Notes: generated by a model from the sequence alone, not told the origin. A DNA stretch of 64,000 bases from an uncultured Lachnospiraceae bacterium (GCA_910586315.1 CAJUIP010000007.1:51168-115167), one strand, 5' to 3'; shown: positions 25,669 through 35,047, counted from the first letter of the stretch. Program-made: numbers and translations.

Positions 25669-27193
25669 AAAAGTGATATTATTTGGCAGCGGTGCATACG
25701 GACTGAAAGCATTGGAGCTTTTAGGCAGAGACAATGTATATGCTTTTTGCGATAATGCCTGTAAATCTGACGGGACAAAATACGGGGTCGCTTATCTCAC
25801 ATTCGGCAGTATGAAACGTATGGTAGAATCTTATATTTTACTTGTCTCAATGAATTCAGGCAATGCGAGAACCGTGGCAAAGCAGCTGATGGAGAACGGG
25901 ATTGACGATTTTCTTATCATGGATGAAGGCATCATGGAAATGATAGAAGATACCTCCGCCGATACTTTTATGCAGCTTGTGAATCAGGATGTAGAAAGAA
26001 TCCGAATGGAGCGCGATCAATTTGCGGCTGTTTCCCAAAGCCTGGAAGAGCAGCTAAACTATTTGAAATCACTTTCAGATATAACAAAGTTAAGGCCGGC
26101 ACAGGGATATTTAGCTTACGTTCAGGAGGAATCCGTGCGTATTGCAAAATTAATTTTTGAAGATGTGCGTGAACTGAATATCAAACCGTTTGTGATAGCG
26201 GGGACTTTGCTGGGATTTTACAGACATAAGGGTTTTGTGCCGTGGGACGATGATCTGGATTTCGGATTATTCAGAAATGATTATGACAAGCTGCTTGCCT
26301 ATGGGAAAGAGCATTATGTTTATATGGAAAGAAAAGCTTCCTTTGATGAGGAAGATGACAAATTAACGAGTAAAATTTTTTCTGAACATCCGAATGAGTT
26401 TATTATGCTTGTCTCACCGAACTGCCTGCAGATTGGGTATGGATGTTCGGAAATAGAAGCAAGAAAAATTGACTTTTTCTCTTATGACTATTATGAAGAT
26501 AACGCCCTTTTTGAAGATCATAAGAAGCTGATAGAAGAATGCCGGGATAAAAGATATACAGAACGGGGAAATGCGTTTGCACTTGATTACAGGAGCAGGA
26601 GAGCAGCTGTCTGTGAAAAGAGTAATTCTGTTTTTTGGGGATTGGACAATATGGATTCCTATTTATATGAAGAAAACGACTGGATTCCTGCAGATATGAT
26701 TCATCCGTTAAAAGAAATATGTTTTGAAGGTTTGCAGTGTTATGCGCCAAACAAGCCGGAGGAAATGCTGCAGCTGTTTTATGGAGATTACATGTCTTAT
26801 CCGGAAGAACTGACGTGCAGGCATTTGACTGAAAATATCAACGCGAGATTCAGGAAAAGCTGTCAGTATATGGGGATTGTTGCGTCAGGCGAAACGGTGA
26901 TTGCGAAGAGTAAGGAGCTTTATAGGTACTTTAGAAACCACGGAGCCTATTGTATATATGTTTTGTTGAGAAACAGAGTCGAGAAAGAAGGTACTTATCA
27001 GGAAATTGAGAGGTCTCTTATTGAAAACAGAGTTGAGTATATAAAGTATCTGGATCGTGGGATTGATGTTTTGATATGCGAGAAAGAAATGTCTTTTGAT
27101 AATATTGCTGTGAAAGTAGTTTTACTAAGCGATATGGAAGTGAATGCCTACAATGGTGTTAAAGGATGTCTTGAAAAGTCCGATGATACATAA
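25661..27193 (+). CDS. Second LicD-family phosphotransferase with N-terminal Rossmann-like module
   Basis: Paralogue of the preceding gene, 510 residues and the same order of parts: KKVILFGSGAYGLKALELLG and YAFCDN at the N-terminus, then AGTLLGFYRHKG and FVPWDDDLDFGLF near residues 184-208. The two copies are diverged throughout, so this is an old duplication and they may act on different acceptors or groups. The start overlaps the previous gene by eight bases. Confidence 0.85.
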   Translation: MNKKVILFGSGAYGLKALELLGRDNVYAFCDNACKSDGTKYGVAYLTFGSMKRMVESYILLVSMNSGNARTVAKQLMENGIDDFLIMDEGIMEMIEDTSADTFMQLVNQDVERIRMERDQFAAVSQSLEEQLNYLKSLSDITKLRPAQGYLAYVQEESVRIAKLIFEDVRELNIKPFVIAGTLLGFYRHKGFVPWDDDLDFGLFRNDYDKLLAYGKEHYVYMERKASFDEEDDKLTSKIFSEHPNEFIMLVSPNCLQIGYGCSEIEARKIDFFSYDYYEDNALFEDHKKLIEECRDKRYTERGNAFALDYRSRRAAVCEKSNSVFWGLDNMDSYLYEENDWIPADMIHPLKEICFEGLQCYAPNKPEEMLQLFYGDYMSYPEELTCRHLTENINARFRKSCQYMGIVASGETVIAKSKELYRYFRNHGAYCIYVLLRNRVEKEGTYQEIERSLIENRVEYIKYLDRGIDVLICEKEMSFDNIAVKVVLLSDMEVNAYNGVKGCLEKSDDT

Positions 27194-27204
27194 GAGGTGA
27201 CTTT

Positions 27205-28551
27205 ATGAAAAGAGTTATAACGTATGGAACATATGATATGTTACATTATGGTCATATTAATTTGCTGCGAAGAGCGAAACAATTAGGAGATTATCTGATT
27301 GTCGGCGTGACTTCCGAAGATTTTGACAGAAAACGTGGGAAAATAAATGTCAGGCAATCATTAATGGAGAGGATAGAAGCGGTAAAGGAGTTAAATATAG
27401 CAGATGAAATAATCGTTGAAGAATATGAGGGACAGAAAATTGATGATATTAAACGCTATGGTATTGACATTTTCACGGTAGGAAGTGACTGGATCGGGAA
27501 GTTTGATTATTTAAATGAATATTGTAAGGTAATATACCTCGAGCGCACAAAGGGCATTTCAAGCAGTGAAATTCGGAGTGAACGGACAAAAATTTCTTTA
27601 GGACTGGTGGGAAATGATGAATATTTGCTTCGCGTGTATAACGAAAGCAGGTACATAAACGGTATTGGCAAAGTTGCACTTTGCCGGGAAAATGGTAAAA
27701 ATCTGCCGCAGGATTTTAGGAATATCGAATATATTACGGGCAATTACCAGGAATTTTTGAGCCAGGTGGATGCCGTTTATGTTCATTCGTTCCCGGATCA
27801 TCATTACCATATTGTGAAAAAGGCGCTGGAGGCGCACAAACATGTGCTTTGTGAGGCGCCGCTGGTGGTCGATGTCAGCCAATTTGATGAATTGCTTCAG
27901 ATAGCGGAAGAAAATGGGTGTATTCTAATGAACTCTCTACGCACAGCATATTCAACTGCCTACACAAGACTTCTGCTTTTGCTTAAGGGAGGCATGATCG
28001 GCCAGGTCAAATCGGTAGATGCAACCTGTACATCACTTAAAAATAAAGAGCTGCTTATGGAAAATAAGCTGGATAAACAGTGGAATTCCATCTGCGAATG
28101 GGGGCCTACCGCTATGCTGCCTGTTTTTCATATACTCGGGACAGATTATCTGAAAAAAACAATTTCCAGTCATTTACTGAAAGAGAATCCGAGATTTGAT
28201 TTGTTCACAAAGATCGATTTTATTTATGCGGATGCTGTTGCGTCAATAAAAGTCGGACAGGGCGTTAAATCAGAGGGAAGCCTGATTATATCGGGGACAG
28301 AAGGCTACGTTTATGTTCCGGCACCATGGTGGAAAACAGATTATTTTGAAGTCAGGTTTGAAAAAATGGAGCAGAACAGAAGATATTTTTATCAGCTGGA
28401 TGGAGAAGGCATTCGATATTTGCTGTTGGCATTCTGTAAGGCAGTTGAAAACGGAAGAGATCCAGGTTATTTTACAGGAGACGTTTCAAGGGCGATGGTT
28501 GATATAATTGAAGATTTTTATAATAAGGTTGATATGCATGAAATATTATAA
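27205..28551 (+). CDS. Glycerol-3-phosphate cytidylyltransferase-like/Gfo-Idh-MocA oxidoreductase fusion
   Basis: Bifunctional-looking protein of 448 residues. Residues 1-130 match TagD-type cytidylyltransferases: TYGTYDMLHYGHINLLRRAK with the HxGH motif, VGVTSEDFD and the GISSSEIR nucleotide motif. From about residue 150 the protein is Gfo/Idh/MocA-like, with VDAVYVHSFPDHHYHIVKKAL and HVLCEAPLVVD (in place of the usual EKP). The first half would make a CDP-activated alcohol; the second would oxidise or reduce a polyol or sugar. Joining both suggests an unusual CDP-linked precursor made for the LicD or TagB-like enzymes. AGAGGTGA precedes the ATG. Confidence 0.82.
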   Translation: MKRVITYGTYDMLHYGHINLLRRAKQLGDYLIVGVTSEDFDRKRGKINVRQSLMERIEAVKELNIADEIIVEEYEGQKIDDIKRYGIDIFTVGSDWIGKFDYLNEYCKVIYLERTKGISSSEIRSERTKISLGLVGNDEYLLRVYNESRYINGIGKVALCRENGKNLPQDFRNIEYITGNYQEFLSQVDAVYVHSFPDHHYHIVKKALEAHKHVLCEAPLVVDVSQFDELLQIAEENGCILMNSLRTAYSTAYTRLLLLLKGGMIGQVKSVDATCTSLKNKELLMENKLDKQWNSICEWGPTAMLPVFHILGTDYLKKTISSHLLKENPRFDLFTKIDFIYADAVASIKVGQGVKSEGSLIISGTEGYVYVPAPWWKTDYFEVRFEKMEQNRRYFYQLDGEGIRYLLLAFCKAVENGRDPGYFTGDVSRAMVDIIEDFYNKVDMHEIL

Positions 28552-28597
28552 ACTGTGATCACAAGAGTGATTTATTAAGGAAGAGTGGAGAATTAAC

Positions 28598-29515
28598 ATG
28601 CCTAAGTTAACACATCAGATCAGGGAATGTATTGAAAGCAGATATGGGGAAAACAGGAAATTCATTATTTTCCCTTTTGGAGATGTCGGGGTAGAGGTAA
28701 AGTATATTCTTAATAATGTATATGGAGTGACGGAGGCATATATTCTGGATAATCATTTATGCAAATATAATTCTCAGATTAAAGAATGTTCTTTCCTGGA
28801 AAAATTGAACAGCAAAGAGTACTTGCTGCTGTTGGCAAGCACAAATATTGATATTTATGATGAGTTGAAAAAAGAAGTGCTGCGGTATTTTCCGGTTGAG
28901 AGTATTGCCGAGTTATCCTCTATGCGGGCAGTAGAGGGAAAAGAAGAGAAGTATGTGACAAAAATCGGGAAATACAGTTATGGACCAATCTGCCGCAATC
29001 ATCAATATATTGAATCAATAGGTGCGTTTTGCTCTTTTGCTCCCGGAGTGGATGTGGTATTTAATCATGAAATGAGTTATCTCACAACACATCCCATTAT
29101 CTATATGGGTGCCAGTATGCCCAGGTTTCAAAATCCGGAAGAATATAAAGGAGGGGAGGAGAAACCGAGGTGGTATTTCGAGGGAGTTTGCCCCAAACGT
29201 GAGAGTCTTAAAATAACTGGAAGAAGCAGAATTGGAAATGATGTGTGGCTGGGGCGTAATGTGATAGTTACTAATTATGCCAATATTGGTAATGGTGTGG
29301 TTGCAGGAGCAGGGGCTGTTATTACACAGGATGTTCCAGATTATGCGGTCATTGTTGGTGTGCCTGCCAGAATTATAAGATATAGATATTCTCCGGAAGA
29401 AATCCAAGCCCTTAATAAAATTGCATGGTGGGACTGGCCGGACGACGACATCCGTGAAAGGTATGATGATTTATATCTGCCAGTGAAGGAATTTATACAA
29501 AAGTATTTAAGATAG
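28598..29515 (+). CDS. CatB-type hexapeptide acyltransferase with N-terminal Rossmann-like module
   Basis: Protein of 305 residues. The first 85 form the same small module as the LicD proteins (KFIIFPFGDVGVEVKYIL, AYILDNHL, YLLLLAST). The rest is a left-handed beta-helix acyltransferase: SYGPICRNHQYIESIGAFCSFAPGV, VWLGRNVIVTNYANIGNGV, VAGAGAVIT and VPARIIRYRY, the CatB/xenobiotic acetyltransferase signature. It probably O- or N-acetylates a sugar or alditol unit. AAGGAAGAGTGGAG lies upstream of ATG. Confidence 0.86.
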   Translation: MPKLTHQIRECIESRYGENRKFIIFPFGDVGVEVKYILNNVYGVTEAYILDNHLCKYNSQIKECSFLEKLNSKEYLLLLASTNIDIYDELKKEVLRYFPVESIAELSSMRAVEGKEEKYVTKIGKYSYGPICRNHQYIESIGAFCSFAPGVDVVFNHEMSYLTTHPIIYMGASMPRFQNPEEYKGGEEKPRWYFEGVCPKRESLKITGRSRIGNDVWLGRNVIVTNYANIGNGVVAGAGAVITQDVPDYAVIVGVPARIIRYRYSPEEIQALNKIAWWDWPDDDIRERYDDLYLPVKEFIQKYLR

Positions 29516-29525
29516 GAGAGAGATT

Positions 29526-30365
29526 ATGATTGAATTTGCATCTGCTGATAATTTTATGGAAATAGCACAATTGCATGTTGCCAGCCTCAGGGCAACATAT
29601 CCGGGAATATTTCCAGATGCCTATTTTAAGAAATTATCTCTTGAAACCTATATAAATGTCTGGAAGAGATATCTCCACAGAGGAGACGCCAGAACGCTTG
29701 TATTTTGGGAGAAGGATGAGATTATCGGAGTAGCCGGAGTATGTTTATTCAAAAGAATAGATAAATTGCCGATATTGGATGCTCTGCATGTAAAAAAAGC
29801 GGCGCAGGGGAAAGGCGTTGGAAAAGAACTGATAAAGGCGGTTAAGGAAATGCTGCGTCTGGAAGGCATGAATGCTATGCTGGTGGATTGCGTTGAGGGG
29901 AATGAGAATGCCCGCAATTTTTATTTGAAGCAGGGAGCGCGGTATATCGGATCATTTCAAAACCTGGACGGCGGAGGACTGCATTTTGATAATAGGTATA
30001 TATTGGAGTTCAATGATAAAGAACATTTCAATATGGAAGGAAATTTGAGTCTCGGACTACAGGCGGAGTATGAGCGATTAAAACCTTATTTACAGGGAGA
30101 TTACATTTTGTGGGGCGTGGGTAATTATTATGATGTTTTTTTCAGGCAGTTTAAAGGAGTAAAATCTCCGAAGTATATTTTTGACAGCAAGAAAGAGATA
30201 CAGGGAATGACCGCCAATGGAGTAAAAATTGTCAAACCACATAAGACGGAAATGCCAATTATCATAACATGTTCAAAATATGATGAAATAGAAGCAGATA
30301 TAAAACAGCTTGGCTGTGAGTCGTATGTGGGGTTTTATCCATGGCATAATTACGGGGACTTATAG
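29526..30365 (+). CDS. GNAT N-acetyltransferase with C-terminal Rossmann-like module
   Basis: Protein of 279 residues. Residues 1-160 are a GNAT acetyltransferase, with the acetyl-CoA loop AAQGKGVGKELIKAV and the ARNFYLKQGARYIG end block. Residues 190-279 hold the operon's recurrent module (YILWGVGNYYDVFF, KYIFDSKKE, IIITCSKYDEIE), here at the C-terminus rather than the N-terminus. AGGAGAGAGATT precedes the ATG. It likely transfers an acetyl group to an amino sugar or amino alcohol. Confidence 0.84.
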   Translation: MIEFASADNFMEIAQLHVASLRATYPGIFPDAYFKKLSLETYINVWKRYLHRGDARTLVFWEKDEIIGVAGVCLFKRIDKLPILDALHVKKAAQGKGVGKELIKAVKEMLRLEGMNAMLVDCVEGNENARNFYLKQGARYIGSFQNLDGGGLHFDNRYILEFNDKEHFNMEGNLSLGLQAEYERLKPYLQGDYILWGVGNYYDVFFRQFKGVKSPKYIFDSKKEIQGMTANGVKIVKPHKTEMPIIITCSKYDEIEADIKQLGCESYVGFYPWHNYGDL

Positions 30366-30382
30366 TGCATGGAGGTGCAAAT

Positions 30383-31447
30383 ATGTATTATACGAACGAA
30401 CAGATTGTAGATCTTGTCCGGATTTTTGATCAGAATGAAAGAAAGGGTTATCTGAGGCTTGATTTAAACGAAAATCCCGGCGGGCTGCCACAGGAATTTA
30501 TCAATGAGGTGCTGCGTGAAGTGACGCCGGGGTTTGTTTCCCAGTACCCGGAAACGCTTCCTTTCACGCAGACATTGTCAGAGCATCTGCATACGGACAT
30601 CTCGCATTTGTGTCTGGTGAACGGTTCTGCGGAGGGAATCAGATATATCATACAGGCCTTTACCTCTGTCGGAGGAAGGATTGTGGGAGTTGTCCCATCC
30701 TATTTTATGTTTCAGGTGTATGCTCAAATGTATGGGAGAGATTTCGTAAAGGTGCCGTATAATGATGACTTGTCGATGAGCGTAGACAATATTATTTCGG
30801 AGCTTACAGATGACACACAGATGCTTATTCTTCTGAATCCCAATAATCCGATGGGTAATGTATATTCAGACGAAGAGTTTGAAAGGATTATGTCGGTCTG
30901 CAGGGAAAAAGAGATTACCGTTTTAGTTGATGAAGCCTATCATTATTTTTACCCGAAGACCTTTATCGAATATGCACTGAAAGAGAGAAGAGTTTTTGTG
31001 ACAAGAACCTTTTCCAAACTTTTTTCGATGGCGGGATGCAGACTGGGATACGTTGTTGGTCATCCGTACGATATAAAATTTGTTCAGAAATTTTGTACAC
31101 CCCATAACACGAATGCTTTTGCGATGCTTTTTGCCGAAAAGATACTGAAGTCCCCGGATATGCTGCATTCCCTGATTGCAAAATTTAATGAGGGAAGACA
31201 ATATCTGATTGCGATGCTTGATCAGAACGGATACAGGCATAAAGGGGAAGCCGGTAATTTTATATTTATTGAACCAAAGACGGATGCAAAGAGTCTGGTA
31301 GAGAAGATGAAGAACGAATATAAGATATTGATAAAATCGTATGACAATGTAGGAGAATTCGGAACTTGTCTCAGGGTTTCCATCGGGGAAAAGAAATATA
31401 TGGAAATATTTATCAATGCATTGCTTGCATGTGAATTGGTTAAGTGA
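30383..31447 (+). CDS. Class I/II PLP aminotransferase (HisC-like)
   Basis: Aminotransferase of 354 residues. It shows LDLNENPGGLP at the N-terminus, LLNPNNPMGNVYS, VDEAYHYFYP and TRTFSKLFSMAGCRLGY with the PLP lysine. The family includes histidinol-phosphate aminotransferases and threonine-phosphate decarboxylase relatives. No other histidine genes are nearby, so it probably makes an amino-substituted precursor for the polymer. ATG at 30383 follows GGAGGTGCAAAT; the longer GTG frame at 30365 would place that ribosome site inside the gene. Confidence 0.87.
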   Translation: MYYTNEQIVDLVRIFDQNERKGYLRLDLNENPGGLPQEFINEVLREVTPGFVSQYPETLPFTQTLSEHLHTDISHLCLVNGSAEGIRYIIQAFTSVGGRIVGVVPSYFMFQVYAQMYGRDFVKVPYNDDLSMSVDNIISELTDDTQMLILLNPNNPMGNVYSDEEFERIMSVCREKEITVLVDEAYHYFYPKTFIEYALKERRVFVTRTFSKLFSMAGCRLGYVVGHPYDIKFVQKFCTPHNTNAFAMLFAEKILKSPDMLHSLIAKFNEGRQYLIAMLDQNGYRHKGEAGNFIFIEPKTDAKSLVEKMKNEYKILIKSYDNVGEFGTCLRVSIGEKKYMEIFINALLACELVK

Positions 31448-31487
31448 GCAAAGGTATTTGAAGAGTTATCTGGGGGAAAGAAATAGT

Positions 31488-32582
31488 ATGAAACTTGCCA
31501 TCTACGGTGCCCAGGGTTATGCTCTGGGCGCATACAAAGCGATAAAAACTTTATATCCCGGACGGGAAATTTCCTGTTTTCTCGTGACCTGTATCGATGG
31601 CAATCCCTCTGTCCTTGGAGGTATCCCCGTGAAGATGACGGCCGTTTATGCAGGAGAACTCTCCAGGGAGGAAAAGCGGCAGGTGGAAATTTTAATTGCC
31701 ACGCCCGATCAGGTGCAGCCGGATATTGAGGAGGTTCTGGAAAATTTTGGATTCCGGCAGCACAAGCGGCTTACCTTTGCAAGGTGGACAGAGATGATGA
31801 AGCTGTTCCATGCAAGGCTTGGGAGATTTCTGCCGCTTTCCGCACTTCCTGTTGGCTGTCATATACCTTTTATCAGAATGTATATGGCAAAGTCCCATGT
31901 GGATAAGCCGTTGCGGAGCAGCGTGTCTCTGCCGGAGTATGTGATTCCCCTTCAGGCGGGCGCAGATTGCTGTGATGTGCGGGTGGCGGATCTTGCAGAT
32001 AACTTGGGGGAACATATCTCCTGGAAAAACGGCAACTACTGTGAGTTGACGGCGCTTTACTGGATGTGGAAAAATAAACTGACGGCTGTGGGCTCTGAGG
32101 ATGGTGAAGAAGGACAGTATTTTGGCCTGTGCCAGTACAGAAGGGGATTTGACTTTAGCGAAGACGATCTTTTGCGGCTTACGGATAATGATGCAGATGT
32201 GGTGCTGCCCTATCCCTTGCCTTATGAACCGGATATTCACGCCCATCATGAAAGGTACATAAAGGAAGGGGACTGGAAGGCGATGCTGCAGGCCCTTAAA
32301 GAATTGCAGCCGGAGTATGCAAAAGCGCTTCCTGAGATACTGGGACAGCAGTATTTATATAATTACAATGTGATCCTGGCCAAAAAGAACGTACTGCGGG
32401 ATTACTGTAACTGGCTGTTCCCGATTCTTTTACGGACGGAGGAGCTCAGCATTCCGAAAGGCTGTGAGAGGAACGACAGATATATCGGGTATATGGGGGA
32501 GACTTTGGAAACGCTGTATTTTATGAAAAACGCGGACAGGCTTACCATTGTGCATACCGGATGCCGGATGTCGATGGTGTAA
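31488..32582 (+). CDS. DUF4422 glycosyltransferase-like protein with N-terminal Rossmann-like module
   Basis: Protein of 364 residues. The first 100 are the recurrent module (KLAIYGAQGYALGAYKAI, SCFLVTCIDGNP, ILIATPDQ). The rest matches DUF4422, a domain of capsular and exopolysaccharide glycosyltransferases: NYCELTALYWMWKN, YFGLCQYRRGFDF, DADVVLPYPLPYE and NYNVILAKK. ATG at 31488 has GGGGGAAAG upstream; the longer frame has none. GC content rises again here, so the gene may have joined the locus separately. Last gene of the operon. Confidence 0.85.
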   Translation: MKLAIYGAQGYALGAYKAIKTLYPGREISCFLVTCIDGNPSVLGGIPVKMTAVYAGELSREEKRQVEILIATPDQVQPDIEEVLENFGFRQHKRLTFARWTEMMKLFHARLGRFLPLSALPVGCHIPFIRMYMAKSHVDKPLRSSVSLPEYVIPLQAGADCCDVRVADLADNLGEHISWKNGNYCELTALYWMWKNKLTAVGSEDGEEGQYFGLCQYRRGFDFSEDDLLRLTDNDADVVLPYPLPYEPDIHAHHERYIKEGDWKAMLQALKELQPEYAKALPEILGQQYLYNYNVILAKKNVLRDYCNWLFPILLRTEELSIPKGCERNDRYIGYMGETLETLYFMKNADRLTIVHTGCRMSMV

Positions 32583-32643
32583 TGTAATTGAATACGATTC
32601 TTTGAAGCATTCATTGCTAACCGAAAGAAAAAGGTTTCGTGTC

Positions 32644-32675
32644 GGGTGAGAGGTCAAATCCTCCCGCCCTTTTTT
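32644..32675 (+). terminator. Rho-independent terminator of the decoration operon
   Basis: Stem GGGTGAGAGG/CCTCCCGCCC (with G-T pairing and one mismatch), loop TCAAAT, then six T. It lies 62 bp past the DUF4422 gene. Confidence 0.8.
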
Positions 32676-32779
32676 ATTGTCACAAAACGATTTCATAGAT
32701 TAACGCTTCTTGAGAACTTCACAGTAACCGCCAGAGGGATACCCGCCACAGGGAATCCCCTTATGGGATTATGCAGATA

Positions 32780-32949
32780 TTGAAAGGCGATTATGGCTTT
32801 ATGTGTCAATATGACAAGGAACCAGACTTTGAGACCGTTTGGAGCTCCATATTTGATTTGGAACGTTTAGCTATTTACCGTCAGAGGGTGACCCAAGAAA
32901 GAAGAAATTTATCAGCGATAACAGGCTGCAGGATTTAAAATTTAAGTGA
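32780..32949 (+). pseudogene. Remnant of a C-N hydrolase-like (C45/choloylglycine-type) gene
   Basis: The 463-bp gap between the operon and the AraC gene contains a degraded coding tail. One frame reads GDYGFMCQYDKEPDFETVW then SSIFDLERLAIYR; after a one-base shift near 32880 the next frame continues SEGDPRKKKFISDNRLQDLK and then stops. The pattern resembles the end of NTN-type acyl hydrolases of the C45/linear amide hydrolase group. No start or upstream body remains. Confidence 0.4.
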
Positions 32950-33044
32950 GCAGGGATAATTGAAACTTAACAAAGCAAAGCATATAATATCAGGAAAAGC
33001 CGTTGTTAGTTTGCTATGCTATGGTTACGGAAGGAGGAAAAAAC

Positions 33045-33917
33045 ATGGAATGGGTGAAAGGGTTACAGAAGGCAATCGATTATATTGAAGACCATATTAC
33101 CGAAGAGATAGACTATGCTGAAATTGCGAAACAGGCATATTCTTCCAGTTTCCATTTTCAGAGGGTTTTCCATATTATCTGCGGCTATTCTATTGGCGAG
33201 TACATTCGCAGCAGGAGATTGTCACTTGCAGGAACGGATTTATCGTCTGGAAATGAAAAGGTGATAGATATTGCCTTAAAATACGGATATAACAGCCCTG
33301 AGAGTTTTAGCAGGGCATTTACAAAGTTCCACGGGATTACGCCTGTCCAGGCGAAAAACGAAAAACTTACACTCAAATCTTTTTCCAAAGTTTCCGTAAA
33401 AATCATATTAGAAGGAGGAACAACAATGGATTACAGAATTGAAAAACGGGAAGGCTTTGAGGTCATTGCCAAACGAGCCAGATACGGAGGAGGGCAGGGA
33501 GTCAGCCAGAAGAATATCCACGCAACATGGGCGGCTTGCGGAGCAGATGGAACGATTGACACGTTGTGCAGATACATCAATCCAGAAAATATTTTCGGTG
33601 ATGCAATGGTTGGAATATGCTTTGACAACCCGACAGAGGGGGATTTCGACTATGCAATCGGAGCGGCTTATTCGGGCGGTGATGTGGCGGCGGGGCTGAC
33701 GATTGAAAAAGTGCCTGCAAATACCTGGGCGGTGTTCCCTTGTACTGGGAAAATGCCAGAAGCGTTCCAAGACCTGTATCGGAGGATTTATACAGAATTT
33801 TTCCCGACCAGCAAATATCAGCCAGCAGGCGGGATGTGCATTGAGGTCTATCCGAGCGCTGAAATTTATGACAATAATTTCAATTTTGAAATATGGCTTT
33901 CTGTAGAGGAAAAGTAA
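33045..33917 (+). CDS. AraC-type regulator with GyrI-like effector domain
   Basis: Regulator of 290 residues. An N-terminal AraC/XylS pair of helix-turn-helices (AIDYIEDHITEEIDYAEIA, then ALKYGYNSPESFSRAFTKFHG ITPVQ) is followed by a GyrI/BacI-like effector-binding domain from about residue 128 that ends FNFEIWLSVEEK. Such proteins (Rob/SoxS-like with GyrI) sense hydrophobic drugs or act in multidrug responses. The start is ATG at 33045 after AAGGAGG; a longer frame from 33003 lacks a site. Monocistronic. Confidence 0.9.
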   Translation: MEWVKGLQKAIDYIEDHITEEIDYAEIAKQAYSSSFHFQRVFHIICGYSIGEYIRSRRLSLAGTDLSSGNEKVIDIALKYGYNSPESFSRAFTKFHGITPVQAKNEKLTLKSFSKVSVKIILEGGTTMDYRIEKREGFEVIAKRARYGGGQGVSQKNIHATWAACGADGTIDTLCRYINPENIFGDAMVGICFDNPTEGDFDYAIGAAYSGGDVAAGLTIEKVPANTWAVFPCTGKMPEAFQDLYRRIYTEFFPTSKYQPAGGMCIEVYPSAEIYDNNFNFEIWLSVEEK

Positions 33918-33929
33918 AGCCATTATGCG

Positions 33930-33982
33930 GCTGACGCATTTGCATTTCGCCAAATGACCTGTCTGAAAGCAAATGCGTCAGC
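33930..33982. terminator. Strong hairpin after the AraC-like gene
   Basis: A 14-bp perfect inverted repeat, GCTGACGCATTTGC and its complement, with a 25-base loop. There is no long T run, so it may serve as a weak or bidirectional terminator between convergent genes. Confidence 0.55.
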
Positions 33983-34033
33983 ACACTGTCAGCGTGCCTG
34001 AAAAAAGACTAAAAAGTCAGTAGCTTCATACCA

Positions 34034-34786
34034 TCATCCTGTGCTTTTCGCATAAAAACGCTTCAGCTCAAAATACAATGGCACCAGTACCGCATTTATA
34101 ACCAGGGCGTAAAACAAGGGAAGCAATGCCACCGATATATCCGCCCTTAACGAAAGAGCAGCAAATTCGGAATCAGACGCAGGATTACGCATAAGATTTA
34201 CCATGCTGATTGTAAAGCCAATGCTCCCCCAAATGAAACAGGAACTGCATACCAGTTTAAGTGCGTTCATACTGTCCTTTATCATTTCTGCTGTGCAGCT
34301 GTCTCTCTTAATGATACAGACAAACGCCTTTAAAAAGCCCCGCCAATATCCCGTGCACAGCAGTATCAGAAGGCAGGGAAGCAGGATAAATTCCATACTG
34401 ATGTGGTCTGAAAAATACCAGGTTCTGCTGCCGATTCCATATTTGACGATAAACAGCACCCCTAAAATCGGGATTACAAGTTTTACAAGGAAGTTCAGAC
34501 TTCTTGGGGCGTTATCTGCTTTTTGCTGCAATTCTACAAGATTTTCTTCTGCTCTTTTTTGATAATTTTCCATGGCAATCCTTTCTCCGCTGAGCAGTTC
34601 GTTTACGCTGATATCAAGTATTTTACATAGGTCCAGCATGATGGCGGCATCCGGAATGCTTTTTCCGGTTTCCCATTTTGATACTGCCCGGTTGGTAATA
34701 TTTAATTTTTCTGCTAACTGTGCCTGTGTGAGTCCCTTCTCTTTTCGACAGGCGGAAATGAAGTTTCCTATTGCTTCCTGGTTCAT
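34034..34786 (-). CDS. XRE-family regulator with membrane-spanning C-terminus
   Basis: Protein of 250 residues. Residues 1-65 are an XRE/Cro helix-turn-helix (FISACRKEKGLTQAQLAEKL, ITNRAVSKWETGKSIPD). After a short charged linker, about 95-245 contain four to five hydrophobic helices. Membrane-embedded XRE regulators of this kind are common in Lachnospiraceae and are thought to respond to envelope signals. ATG at 34786 follows AAGGAGGATGGAAAC on the minus strand. It has no partner gene. Confidence 0.87.
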   Translation of the reverse strand: MNQEAIGNFISACRKEKGLTQAQLAEKLNITNRAVSKWETGKSIPDAAIMLDLCKILDISVNELLSGERIAMENYQKRAEENLVELQQKADNAPRSLNFLVKLVIPILGVLFIVKYGIGSRTWYFSDHISMEFILLPCLLILLCTGYWRGFLKAFVCIIKRDSCTAEMIKDSMNALKLVCSSCFIWGSIGFTISMVNLMRNPASDSEFAALSLRADISVALLPLFYALVINAVLVPLYFELKRFYAKSTG

Positions 34787-34995
34787 GTTTCCATCCTCCT
34801 TGGCATCAGTATAACAAAAGAAAGCTGTTCTGGAACTCACTATTAGTTGATTTTTGCAGATTCAACCAGCAGTTGATTGATTCTTTGTTTCCTTGCTGGT
34901 GGTTCCGGACAAGTCAGCCGTGTTCGCTCTACTTTTCAGTGGGTATAAATGCCTGAAAATCTTTTACTTTGCAGCCAATTAACAACAATGCAAAA

Positions 34996-35041
34996 GGGCC
35001 GTGAAAATCAGAGCTTTTTCCCCTCTGCTTTTCCACGGCCC
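34996..35041 (-). terminator. Terminator of the nitroreductase gene
   Basis: GGGCCGTG and CACGGCCC pair, with further A/T and G/C pairing inside, and four T follow on the minus strand just after the nitroreductase stop. Confidence 0.72.
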
Positions 35042-35047
35042 GAGTTT

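Noticed and set aside
32641..32675. Possible 3' end of a tRNA gene (GGTCAAATCC phrase), suggesting an integration site.
   Set aside because: The phrase is the loop of a clean GC stem followed by six T, so a terminator explains it; no tRNA body lies upstream.
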